A DNA stretch of 10,000 nucleotides from Thiobacillus sp. (lineage in GTDB: Bacteria > Pseudomonadota > Gammaproteobacteria > Burkholderiales > Thiobacillaceae), in the NCBI GenBank assembly GCA_020216925.1, contig JAIWOL010000159.1:1-10000 (forward strand). The letters are read 5' to 3'. The position numbers and the translations under genes are program-made. Under the pieces are notes generated by a model. That model was not told the DNA's origin and did no database searches. It saw nothing but the letters and a program-made list of their open reading frames with translations. Each line of letters opens with the position of its first letter. Position 1 is the stretch's first letter. Shown here piece by piece: positions 1 through 5,946 of the stretch.

Positions 1-812
1 TGCGCCTCGGCAGGCGGCGCGTGGCCCAGCGCGGCGAGCGCTTCGGCCAGCACGGCGGCGTGTCCGGCCTGGGGCAGCGCGGGGGCGCGGGTTTGCTTGG
101 AGAGCTTCTGGCCGGCGGCGTTGACGACGAGGGGCACGTGCGCATAGCGCGGCGCGGGCAGACCGAGCAGGTTTTGCAGATGGATCTGGCGCGGGGTGTT
201 CCACAGCAGGTCGGCACCGCGCACGATGTCGGTGACGCCCTGGAACGCGTCGTCGACCACGACCGCGAGCTGGTAGGCAAACAGGCCGTCGGCACGCCGG
301 ACGACGAAGTCGCCGATTTCGGTTTTGAGCTTCTGCGTCAAGATTCCATGAATCCTGTCGTGAAAGCAGGCGCTCACATCGTCGACCCGCACCCGCCATG
401 CGCGCGGCGTCGCCCCAGCCGGCAGGCCGGCTCGGCAGGTGCCCGGGTAGACGATTTCGCCTTCGGCATTTTTCGGCGCAGCCGCGAGCCGGCGGCGGGT
501 ACAGGCGCAGGGGTAGACGTGGCCGGCCGATTTCATTAGATCGAGCGCGGCGGCGTAGGCGTCGTCGCGTTGCGATTGATAGCGCACATCTCCGTCCCAC
601 GCGAGGCCATGGGCTTCGAGCTGGCGCAGGATGGTATCGGCGGCCCCGGGTACGCAGCGCGGCCGGTCGAGGTCTTCGATGCGTACCAGCCAACGCCCGC
701 CTGCGGCGCGGGCATCGAGCCAGCTCGCCAGTGCAGCGACCAGCGAGCCGAGGTGCAGGGGGCCGGTGGGGGAGGGGGCGAAACGGCCAGTGTAGGGGGA
801 GGGAGCGCTCAC
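1..812 (-). CDS. gluQ: Glutamyl-Q tRNA(Asp) synthetase, partial (C-terminus outside window)
   Basis: This enzyme activates glutamate without a tRNA and attaches it to queuosine in the anticodon of tRNA(Asp); it is a short paralogue of the glutamyl-tRNA synthetase catalytic core. Translation of the minus strand from GTG at 812 gives 270 residues up to the window edge. Residues 10-23 read [14 protein letters not shown] (HIGH-type signature), and RIEDLDRPR is at 44-52. The zinc-site pattern is present as C102-A-C104 followed by Y122 and C126. The KMSKS counterpart is KLSKQ at 236-240. Family members are about 290-310 residues, so only a short tail is missing. The GTG start is chosen because it sits just before the conserved YTGRFAPSP block and 7 bases after the preceding stop. 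An ATG at 820 is out of frame and meets TGA after three codons. It is probably cotranscribed with the glycosyltransferase gene upstream. The family assignment is secure; only the exact start is less certain. Confidence 0.95.
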   Translation of the reverse strand, partial: MSAPSPYTGRFAPSPTGPLHLGSLVAALASWLDARAAGGRWLVRIEDLDRPRCVPGAADTILRQLEAHGLAWDGDVRYQSQRDDAYAAALDLMKSAGHVYPCACTRRRLAAAPKNAEGEIVYPGTCRAGLPAGATPRAWRVRVDDVSACFHDRIHGILTQKLKTEIGDFVVRRADGLFAYQLAVVVDDAFQGVTDIVRGADLLWNTPRQIHLQNLLGLPAPRYAHVPLVVNAAGQKLSKQTRAPALPQAGHAAVLAEALAALGHAPPAEA

Positions 813-819
813 CCGGACA

Positions 820-1986
820 TTATGCCGCGTGCTGCATCTCCTGCTGGCCGAGCAGCCGGTAGAGCCCGATCACCGCATCCGCCATGCGCCCCTCCGACCA
901 GCCGGCCGCGTAGGTGCGGCCCGTCGCGCCCAGTGCGCGCGCAGCGTCGCGGTCGGCAAGCAGGGGCAATACGGTGGCCGCAAAGCCTTCGACGTCGTCC
1001 GGCGCAATGCGGCAGCCTGCGCCTTCCTTGAGCACATCCCGGGTACCCATTTCGGCGAGCGCGACAACCGGCACGCCAAGCGCCATGGCTTCGAGCAGCA
1101 CCAGTCCCTGGGTTTCGGTTTTGGAGGCAAACACGAACACATCCGCCGCGCAGTAGCACGCCGGCAATTCGGTCTTGCGTTCGAGGTAGCCGACGAAACG
1201 CACATGTCCGGCGAGGCCGCGCGCCGCTACGGTGCGTTCGAGCTTTGCCCGGGCCGGACCTTCGCCCGCGATGAGAAACAGCACATCGGGCAGCGTGCGG
1301 CGCACCGCCTCGGTTACTTGCAACAGGAAATCGATGTTTTTCTCGAACGCCACCCGCCCGACATAGGCCATGACGGGTCGCTCCGGCGCAATGCCGTAAC
1401 GGGTCCGAAAGGCCGGGCCATCGCAATCGGCAAAATCGGCCATGCGGATGCCGGTGGGAATGATATGAACCGGGCTCGTAACGCCATAGGTCTGCAAGGC
1501 GTTTTTCATGGCCGACGAGGGCGCGATTACCGCCGTGACGCCATCGCATTCCTTGCGCGAAATCCGCCGCGCGGCCGCTGCCAGCCAGGCGCGGGGCACA
1601 AACGGCAGATAGTGGTGAAAGTATTCCTCGAACAGCGTGTGGTAGGTCTCGACGCTGGGCAGGCTGTTTTTGCGCGCCCAGCGCACGCCGGCACGGTGCG
1701 CCAGGAAGGGCGTGTGGATGTGCACGAGGTCAAACTCTGCCGGATTCAAGCCGTCCAGCGCGGCAGACAGCGCGCGCGGGTGCATGAACCGATCCTCGGG
1801 ATCGCGCGGCACCTGCCATCCAGGCACGCGGACAATATCCGTTTCCGCTTGCGCGCCGGGATAATCGGGCGCGACCAGCACGCTTTCGTGCCCCGCCGCC
1901 GCCAACGCCTGGCGAAGGGTCTGAATCGACGTCGATACGCCGTTGACGCGCGGAAAATACACGTCGGACACCATCAGGATACGCAC
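820..1986 (-). CDS. GT4-family glycosyltransferase
   Basis: A 388-residue cytosolic or membrane-associated glycosyltransferase of the GT-B fold (GT4, 'group 1'), using a nucleotide sugar. The N-terminal acceptor domain begins [16 protein letters not shown] and contains [12 protein letters not shown] at 89-100 and [11 protein letters not shown] at 112-122. The C-terminal donor domain holds [10 protein letters not shown] at 208-217, GEGP at 241-244 and the diagnostic E-x7-E motif E291-TQGLVLL-E299 followed by [11 protein letters not shown]. The start is GTG at 1986 with GGAG at 1993-1996, 6 bases upstream. It resembles enzymes that glycosylate diacylglycerol or lipid-linked acceptors (the SQD2/MgtA-like group), but sugar and acceptor cannot be read from sequence. 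It lies 55 bases downstream of the adenosyltransferase gene and 7 bases before gluQ, so one transcript is likely. There is no obvious functional link to either neighbour. The GT4 call is firm; the substrate is unknown. Confidence 0.93.
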   Translation of the reverse strand: MRILMVSDVYFPRVNGVSTSIQTLRQALAAAGHESVLVAPDYPGAQAETDIVRVPGWQVPRDPEDRFMHPRALSAALDGLNPAEFDLVHIHTPFLAHRAGVRWARKNSLPSVETYHTLFEEYFHHYLPFVPRAWLAAAARRISRKECDGVTAVIAPSSAMKNALQTYGVTSPVHIIPTGIRMADFADCDGPAFRTRYGIAPERPVMAYVGRVAFEKNIDFLLQVTEAVRRTLPDVLFLIAGEGPARAKLERTVAARGLAGHVRFVGYLERKTELPACYCAADVFVFASKTETQGLVLLEAMALGVPVVALAEMGTRDVLKEGAGCRIAPDDVEGFAATVLPLLADRDAARALGATGRTYAAGWSEGRMADAVIGLYRLLGQQEMQHAA

Positions 1987-2041
1987 AGCAGGCTCCGCAA
2001 GTTCGAAGCCCTTGTTGTATGGCAGTGCGGTTACGCAGTGA

Positions 2042-2647
2042 TTACAGGTCGATGCCCGGCTGCGCCTTTACCCCGGCACGAAAAGCGTGTTTCACGTCGG
2101 CGATCTCGGACACGGTGTCGGCAAAATCGGTCAAATCCTGCGGCGCGGCGCGCCCCGTGACGATGACGTGCTGCATGGGCGGACGGTGCGCGAGCGCATC
2201 GAGCACCGCGTCGCGGTCGAGGTAACCGTAGTTGAGCAGATAGGTGAGTTCATCCAGCACCACCAGTTGATACGCCGAATCGGCCAGCATGCGCGCGGCG
2301 ATCGCCCAGCCGCGCTCGGCAGCGGCGATGTCCTGCTCGCGGCTTTGCGTATCCCAGGTGAAACCGTCGCCGGTGACGTGCCATTCGGCATACCGTCCAA
2401 GAAAGGCCTCTTCGCCAGTGTCGGTGCGGCTTTTGATGAACTGCACCACGCCGGTTTTCATGCCGTGACCCAACGCGCGCGCCACCGTGCCGAACGCCGC
2501 CGTGCTCTTGCCCTTGCCGTTGCCGGTGACAACGAGCAGCAAGCCGCGTTCGTCGGTGGCGGCGGCAATTGCCGCATCGATCACGGTTTTTTTGCGGGCC
2601 ATGCGGGCAGCGTGGCAGCGGTTCTGGTCGGGCGGGCTGTTACTCAT
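2042..2647 (-). CDS. cobO: Cob(I)yrinic acid a,c-diamide adenosyltransferase (CobO/BtuR/CobA type)
   Basis: This enzyme transfers adenosyl from ATP to the cobalt of reduced corrinoids, giving adenosylcobalamin precursors or converting salvaged B12 to AdoCbl. The 201-residue protein has the P-loop GNGKGKST (42-49), GDGFTWDTQ (93-101), the Walker B-like VVLDEL (129-134), VTGRAAP (163-169) and the typical C-terminal end AQPGIDL. Length matches the family (E. coli BtuR has 196). A TTG at 2668 would add 7 residues, but the ATG at 2647 is preferred because AGGAG at 2653-2657 lies 5 bases upstream of it. The product, AdoCbl, is the usual ligand of the riboswitch class found at 3985-4160 on the opposite strand. 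This gene and the uptake operon may therefore be remnants or parts of one B12 region. No cobalamin riboswitch is visible in its own 5' region. Symbols cobO, btuR and cobA are all used for this family. Confidence 0.95.
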   Translation of the reverse strand: MSNSPPDQNRCHAARMARKKTVIDAAIAAATDERGLLLVVTGNGKGKSTAAFGTVARALGHGMKTGVVQFIKSRTDTGEEAFLGRYAEWHVTGDGFTWDTQSREQDIAAAERGWAIAARMLADSAYQLVVLDELTYLLNYGYLDRDAVLDALAHRPPMQHVIVTGRAAPQDLTDFADTVSEIADVKHAFRAGVKAQPGIDL

Positions 2648-2744
2648 GTCGGCTCCTGTTTTCGTCAACGCGCAAGGCTACCGCATTCCCGGCATGCGAC
2701 GCCTCTTGCCGCCAGGCCGACCGCGCGCATGCCGCGCCCTCACT

Positions 2745-2774
2745 ACGGGTTTTCACTCCAAGGCAAAAACCCGT
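2745..2774. repeat. Perfect 9-bp inverted repeat
   Basis: ACGGGTTTT at 2745-2753 pairs exactly with AAAACCCGT at 2766-2774, with a 12-base loop. It lies upstream of cobO (minus strand) and before the cfa remnant. No T-run follows on either strand, so it is not a standard terminator. It could be a leader hairpin or an operator; its function is unknown. Confidence 0.5.
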
Positions 2775-2890
2775 CAACAACCCCGCTTATCCCGCCGGCA
2801 CGGCGGCCAAGAGCGGCTCGGCAGGGCTTCGAATCAAAGTCCACACAAGTCGTCAGGCGTTATGCACAGGGCTTGCAAGGATTATCCTAG

Positions 2891-3370
2891 GACGGCGAGC
2901 AATACGACAAAATCGTTTCGGTGGGCATGTTCGAGCACGTCGGCCCGAAAAACTACGCCGTCTATTTCGACACGGCGCATCGTGCGCTCAAGGACGACGG
3001 ACTGTTCCTGCTGCATACCATCGGTAATTCCGTCACCTCGCCGAAGACCGATGCCTGGATCGACAAATACATCTTTCCCAATGGCAAGCTGCCCTCGGCC
3101 AAAGAGATCGCATCAACCCTGGAAGGCCGTTTCCTGATCGAGGACTGGCACAACTTTGGCCAGGATTACGACCAAACCCTGATGGCCTGGTGGGAAAACT
3201 TCGACATCGCCTGGCCTTTCCCGGAAGCCAAGTACGGCAAGCGTTTCTATCGCATGTGGAAATATTATCTGATGAGCTGCGCGGGCTTTTTCCGCTCCCG
3301 CCAGGGTCAGCTCTGGCAGCTGGTCCTCTGCAAACAGGGCAGGAGTGACGTTTACCGCTCGGTACGATAA
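2891..3370 (+). pseudogene. cfa: Cyclopropane-fatty-acyl-phospholipid synthase, C-terminal remnant
   Basis: The intact enzyme methylates double bonds of membrane phospholipid acyl chains using S-adenosylmethionine. Only the last 159 codons remain in one frame, beginning DGEQYDKIVSVGMFEHVGPK. They continue through FLLHTIGNS, the near-invariant DKYIFPNGKLPS, EDWHNFGQDYDQTLMAW and RFYRMWKYYLMSCAGFFRSR to a normal-looking end, YRSVR. The family is about 380-420 residues, so the N-terminal domain and the SAM-binding glycine motif are absent. Directly upstream a TAG at 2888-2890 closes the frame. In another frame the bases from 2877 read KDY, which matches the next conserved block (KDYRDL), so a small indel sits at 2886-2891 and homology stops soon after. 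A GTG at 2921 could start a 149-residue peptide, but without the SAM site it should be inactive. The preserved reading frame over 480 bases suggests fairly recent truncation. Confidence 0.9.
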
Positions 3371-3720
3371 CGCACTTTCCAGCCTGGAAAAGCGTATGTT
3401 CGATTCACCCGTGTTGCTGCGCAAACCCAAAGCCCCGTGGCGGGGTTGGCGTGTGCCGCGAAGTCACGCGAGCGCCGCAGTCAATCGCGCCAGGGCTGCG
3501 TGATTCGTGGGGAAGCCTCGGGGCCCGGGGCCGAACCCGTTTTCTCGATGCTGGCCATTCGTAGCCCGAGACCTTGATCGCCCGCCCAAAAATGATCCGG
3601 CGCCAGAAGCGGGGAAGACGTCAGGCCAGCACGCGTGTCAAGCGACACGAAGATTTAACCCCCTGACGGCATCTGGGTGCCCCCTAGGTTGATCAACTCT
3701 CCGACGTGACCGGGGTGGGG

Positions 3721-3748
3721 GCAGCGGCCTTTTGCAGAAGGCCGCTGC
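3721..3748. repeat. Perfect 11-bp GC-rich hairpin
   Basis: GCAGCGGCCTT at 3721-3731 and AAGGCCGCTGC at 3738-3748 are exact reverse complements separated by TTGCAG. The stem is strong, but no T-run follows on either strand. It could be a factor-assisted terminator protecting the downstream operon from read-through, or a dispersed repeat element. Confidence 0.55.
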
Positions 3749-3821
3749 GGCGCTTGTCGCGCAGCCGCGAACCGATGCCGAATCTGCATGAAATGCTTTT
3801 CAAGGGATGATTTGAACAATC

Positions 3822-3835
3822 TTGATCCGTATCGA
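3822..3835. promoter_or_regulatory. FNR/CRP-family palindrome candidate (distal)
   Basis: TTGATCCGTATCGA matches the FNR/ANR consensus TTGAT-N4-ATCAA at 9 of 10 specified positions. It lies about 160 bases upstream of the riboswitch aptamer, inside the AT-rich block. A chance match is possible in AT-rich DNA; the presence of a second such site at 3961 raises interest. Confidence 0.35.
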
Positions 3836-3842
3836 TTTTTAT

Positions 3843-3884
3843 ACAAAAAACATTTGATAAACAATTGATGTATTTGTTTTTTGT
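3843..3884. repeat. AT-rich inverted repeat
   Basis: ACAAAAAACA at 3843-3852 is the exact reverse complement of TGTTTTTTGT at 3875-3884, with 22 bases between that contain CAATTG. A related direct copy, ATACAAAAAA, occurs at 3841-3850 and again close to 3898. The block is strikingly AT-rich against the GC-rich surroundings. It could be a nucleoid-protein or regulator binding region, or a weak terminator. Confidence 0.4.
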
Positions 3885-3947
3885 TTTTCAAAATCCAATA
3901 CAAAAAAGGCAACACGGCGCGCGGTCTTCAGTTATTGAAAAATAATC

Positions 3948-3977
3948 TTGACCAACAACCCTGATTTATATCAAAAT
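3948..3977 (+). promoter_or_regulatory. Candidate promoter of the B12-riboswitch operon
   Basis: TTGACC at 3948-3953 is a good -35 element. Possible -10 elements are TATCAA at 3969-3974 (15-base spacer) or CAAAAT at 3972-3977 (18-base spacer); neither is ideal. Transcription would begin near 3980-3985, immediately before the first strand of riboswitch helix P1, which supports the placement. Confidence 0.4.
3961..3974. promoter_or_regulatory. FNR/CRP-family palindrome candidate overlapping the promoter
   Basis: CTGATTTATATCAA matches TTGAT-N4-ATCAA at 9 of 10 specified positions. It overlaps the spacer and -10 region of the candidate riboswitch promoter, about 15 bases before the likely start. 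At that position an FNR-type regulator would be expected to repress rather than activate, unless the true transcript start is further downstream. Confidence 0.4.
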
Positions 3978-3984
3978 CCGGTTT

Positions 3985-4160
3985 ATCAGGTGCCACAACG
4001 ACTTTCTGTCAGAGTGGATAAACGGGAATCAGGTGAGCGGTTTTGCCGCCAGGCCTGAGCTGCCCCCGCAACGGTAAGTGCTAAACGGTGCGTCATTTGC
4101 CACTGGGTTATCCCGGGAAGGCGACGCATTTATAAGCACGAGCCCGGATACCGGCCTGAT
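3985..4160 (+). ncRNA. Cobalamin riboswitch (aptamer)
   Basis: This RNA element binds adenosylcobalamin or a related cobamide and turns down the genes behind it. The core B12 box GCCCCCGCAACGG is at 4062-4074, followed by TAAGTG. Other hallmarks in the expected order are AGGTGCC at 3988-3994, AAACGGGAATCAGGTG at 4020-4035, CACTGGG at 4101-4107, GGGAAGGCGACGC near 4115-4127 and AGCCCGGATACCGGCC at 4141-4156. Helix P1 closes exactly: ATCAGG at 3985-3990 pairs with CCTGAT at 4155-4160. The first gene downstream starts 125 bases later. In between I see a GCCG/CGGC stem near 4174-4194 and a small CTGG-TTTT-CCAG hairpin at 4233-4244, but no stem followed by a T-run, so control is probably at translation initiation. 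Identification is secure; class and mechanism are inferred. Confidence 0.96.
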
Positions 4161-4285
4161 GTTCATGCCTTGTGCCGAGGTGGGCGGCAAGCAGACATGC
4201 ACTCCGTGTGTGACTGGCCCTTGCCTTTGCGCCTGGTTTTCCAGATTGTCGGCGGGTGAGCCGACTCATGCAGGGAGCCTCACAC

Positions 4286-5095
4286 ATGCAACCCAAACAC
4301 TTGACCCCCATTGCCGCTGCCGGGCTGGCTTTGCTCAGCCTGCCCGTGCTCGCCGGCCCTTTTGCCCCCGCGGCGGGCGTTGCCGGCTCCACGGCCGTGC
4401 ACAAGGACAGCGCGGATTTTGTCCGCTGGGCCACCGGATATGAAAACTATCTGCCCGGCGCCAATGTGGACGCCCTGTGGAAAACGCCGGAAAAGGCGCT
4501 TGGCCAGGCCGTCGGCGATTCTTTCGACATTGTGGCCTTGGGGGATCAGGGCACGATCACGCTGACTTTCGGCGGTTATCTGACCAACGGCAGCGGCTGG
4601 GATTTCGCCATTTTCGAAAACAGCTTCAACAATACCTTTCTCGAACTGGCCTTTGTGGAGGTTTCGTCCAACGGCGCAGATTTCTTCCGCTTCCCGTCTG
4701 TTTCGCTGACGCCCTCGCCCGTCGGCGCGTTCGGGAGTGTCGATCCGACCAATATCGACGGCCTGGCCGGCAAATACCGCCAGGGCTATGGCACGCCGTT
4801 CGATCTGGATGTCATGTCCGGCATTGCGGGCCTCGACATCAACCAGGTTTCACACATCCGGCTCGTCGATATCAAAGGAGATGGCAGCGAGTTTTCCAGT
4901 CCGCCGCCTGGTTTTGGCAGTCCCAAGCCCATCTACGACCCCTACATGACGACGGGCAGCGGCGGCTTCGATCTGGATGCGGTTGGCTTGCGTTACTACA
5001 CCGCCGCAGCCGTGCCCGAACCCTCGACCTACGCCATGCTGCTGGCCAGCCTGGGCCTGATTGCCTTGCGCGCGCGCCGCCACGTGCGGGGCTGA
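4286..5095 (+). CDS. PEP-CTERM surface protein, first gene of B12-riboswitch operon
   Basis: A 269-residue exported protein. Residues 1-24 form a signal peptide (hydrophobic [15 protein letters not shown]). The C-terminus is a full PEP-CTERM signal: VPEPS at 243-247, hydrophobic segment about 249-261, then the basic tail RARRHVRG. Exosortase is expected to process it at the cell envelope. The body looks like an all-beta domain with the striking blocks [11 protein letters not shown] (104-114), [19 protein letters not shown] (120-138) and [13 protein letters not shown] (226-238). This 'DFAxFEN...ELAxVEVSSNG' pattern recalls surface proteins I associate with B12 loci in other phyla; that link is from memory. 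The start at ATG 4286 has AGGGAG at 4272-4277, 8 bases upstream; in-frame starts at 4256 and 4268 would spoil the signal peptide. It ends 28 bases before the next gene. Riboswitch control suggests a part in cobamide capture, not a proven function. Confidence 0.88.
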   Translation: MQPKHLTPIAAAGLALLSLPVLAGPFAPAAGVAGSTAVHKDSADFVRWATGYENYLPGANVDALWKTPEKALGQAVGDSFDIVALGDQGTITLTFGGYLTNGSGWDFAIFENSFNNTFLELAFVEVSSNGADFFRFPSVSLTPSPVGAFGSVDPTNIDGLAGKYRQGYGTPFDLDVMSGIAGLDINQVSHIRLVDIKGDGSEFSSPPPGFGSPKPIYDPYMTTGSGGFDLDAVGLRYYTAAAVPEPSTYAMLLASLGLIALRARRHVRG

Positions 5096-5123
5096 ACGAG
5101 CTGTCCATCCGGAGACCTTACCG

Positions 5124-5909
5124 ATGAAAACCTTGCCCTTTGCCTCCATGCTTGCCGCTTTCGCCCTGAGCAGCAGCGCCATTGCCGCAGTCTCGACTTT
5201 CGACGATCTGCCGCTCGCCCCGGAAAGCCACTTTTTTCCGCAGACCAGCACAACGTTCACCAGTGGCGACGCCACGTTCAATCACACGTTCACCAACTTT
5301 GGCGGTGGCTGCTGCCATACCGACTGGCTTTATTCGAACCGTACCGACACCACTACTCCGGGGTTCGAAAACCAGTTCAGCAGTTACACCGGCGGAGGGG
5401 CGCTCGGCTCGGCCAATTACGCCATTGCCTATATCGGCAACCCGACTGCCAGTTTTACGGGGCCGTCCGTCGTCAGTGGCGCGTTCTTCACGAATACCAC
5501 TTATGCCGCACTGTCGATGCTGACAGGCGACAGCTTCGCCAAAAAATTCGGCGGCGCCAGCGGCAATGACGCCGACTGGTTCAAACTGACGATCAGCGGC
5601 TGGAATGGCATTACGCAAACCGGCAGCGTGGATGTCTACCTCGCGGATTTCCGTTTTGCAGATAACACGCTCGACTACGTGGTCGATCGCTGGATCTGGG
5701 TCGACCTCTCAGGTCTGGGCGTGGTGAACAGTCTGAGCTTTTCGGTGGCCTCGTCCGACGTCGGACCGTTCGGGATAAACACGCCCGCCTATTTCGCGAT
5801 GGACAACCTCACCGTGGCAGCCGTGCCCGAGCCCAGCCAGGCGGCAATGCTGCTGGGCGGGCTGGCCTTGGTGGGTCTGGCCGTGCGCAGGCGGCGCAAG
5901 ACCAGCTAA
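5124..5909 (+). CDS. DUF4465-like PEP-CTERM protein, second gene of B12-riboswitch operon
   Basis: A 261-residue exported protein. The signal peptide is residues 1-22 (ASMLAAFALSSSAIAA). The PEP-CTERM signal is VPEPS at 234-238, hydrophobic stretch 240-254, and the basic tail RRRRKTS. The body reads as a DUF4465 domain: FENQFSSYTGGGALGSANYA (81-100), GDSFAKKFGGASGNDADWFKL (135-155), VDVYLADFRFADNTLDYVVDRW (169-190), WVDLSGLG (192-199) and SSDVGPFGINTPAYFAMDN (210-228). Known members include Bacteroidetes surface lipoproteins; here the lipid anchor is replaced by an exosortase signal. A GGCCHTDW segment at 61-68 puts two cysteines and a histidine side by side in a protein with no other cysteine. 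ATG 5124 has GGAG at 5111-5114. Lying between another PEP-CTERM gene and a BtuB-like receptor under a B12 riboswitch, it is a candidate B12-binding surface protein. The domain name comes from motif recognition, not a search. Confidence 0.87.
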   Translation: MKTLPFASMLAAFALSSSAIAAVSTFDDLPLAPESHFFPQTSTTFTSGDATFNHTFTNFGGGCCHTDWLYSNRTDTTTPGFENQFSSYTGGGALGSANYAIAYIGNPTASFTGPSVVSGAFFTNTTYAALSMLTGDSFAKKFGGASGNDADWFKLTISGWNGITQTGSVDVYLADFRFADNTLDYVVDRWIWVDLSGLGVVNSLSFSVASSDVGPFGINTPAYFAMDNLTVAAVPEPSQAAMLLGGLALVGLAVRRRRKTS

Positions 5910-5911
5910 GC

Positions 5912-5946
5912 AGGACATGCCGGCATAGCGCCGGCATGCGACCATC
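5912..5946 (+). promoter_or_regulatory. Structured ribosome-binding region: SD, perfect hairpin, start codon
   Basis: The receptor start at 5947 has no Shine-Dalgarno in the usual window. AGGA at 5912-5915 lies 31 bases upstream and is followed immediately by CATGCCGGC (5916-5924), loop ATAGC, and the exact complement GCCGGCATG (5930-5938). Folding of this 23-base hairpin leaves 8 bases (CGACCATC) between AGGA and ATG, an ideal spacing. The hairpin is seen directly; its role in initiation is inferred. Confidence 0.55.

Larger units (their letters stand above)
3371..3984. other. 614-base intergenic stretch without a convincing gene
   Basis: Short open frames here (3507-3692 plus, 3655-3915 minus) have no ribosome binding site, no recognisable family and composition typical of chance. 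The left two thirds are GC-rich and carry three hairpins: 3431-3447 (CCCCG/CGGGG, loop TGG), 3634-3649 (CGTGTC/GACACG) and 3721-3748. The right third, from about 3790, switches abruptly to AT-rich sequence leading into the riboswitch promoter. I see no insertion-sequence ends or transposase remnant I could defend. The composition shift and the neighbouring truncated cfa fit a rearranged junction. Confidence 0.6.

Noticed and set aside
829..2160. Long plus-strand open frame of 443 codons
   Set aside because: It is antisense to the GT4 glycosyltransferase and part of cobO, both of which have clear family motifs; the predicted protein has shadow-like composition and no ribosome site.
2658..2890. 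Cobalamin riboswitch in front of cobO
   Set aside because: The minus strand here lacks the GCCCCCGCAACGG core and the GGGAA and CCCGGA elements that are clear at 3985-4160.
3431..3447. Terminator after the cfa remnant
   Set aside because: The CCCCG-TGG-CGGGG stem is short and no T-run follows on the plus strand; on the minus strand only a broken TTTGGGTTT follows, so calling a terminator is not justified.
3371..3790. Insertion-sequence remnant or attachment site
   Set aside because: The truncated cfa nearby suggested a mobile element, but I found no paired terminal inverted repeats, target duplication or transposase motifs in either strand.
3655..3915. 86-codon minus-strand open frame in the gene-poor stretch
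   Set aside because: It crosses the AT-rich block and the perfect hairpin, has no ribosome site and no recognisable domain, and its composition follows the underlying DNA rather than a protein pattern.
4078..4443. 121-codon plus-strand open frame over the riboswitch
   Set aside because: It begins inside the aptamer core and runs out of frame into the first PEP-CTERM gene; the RNA element explains this sequence.
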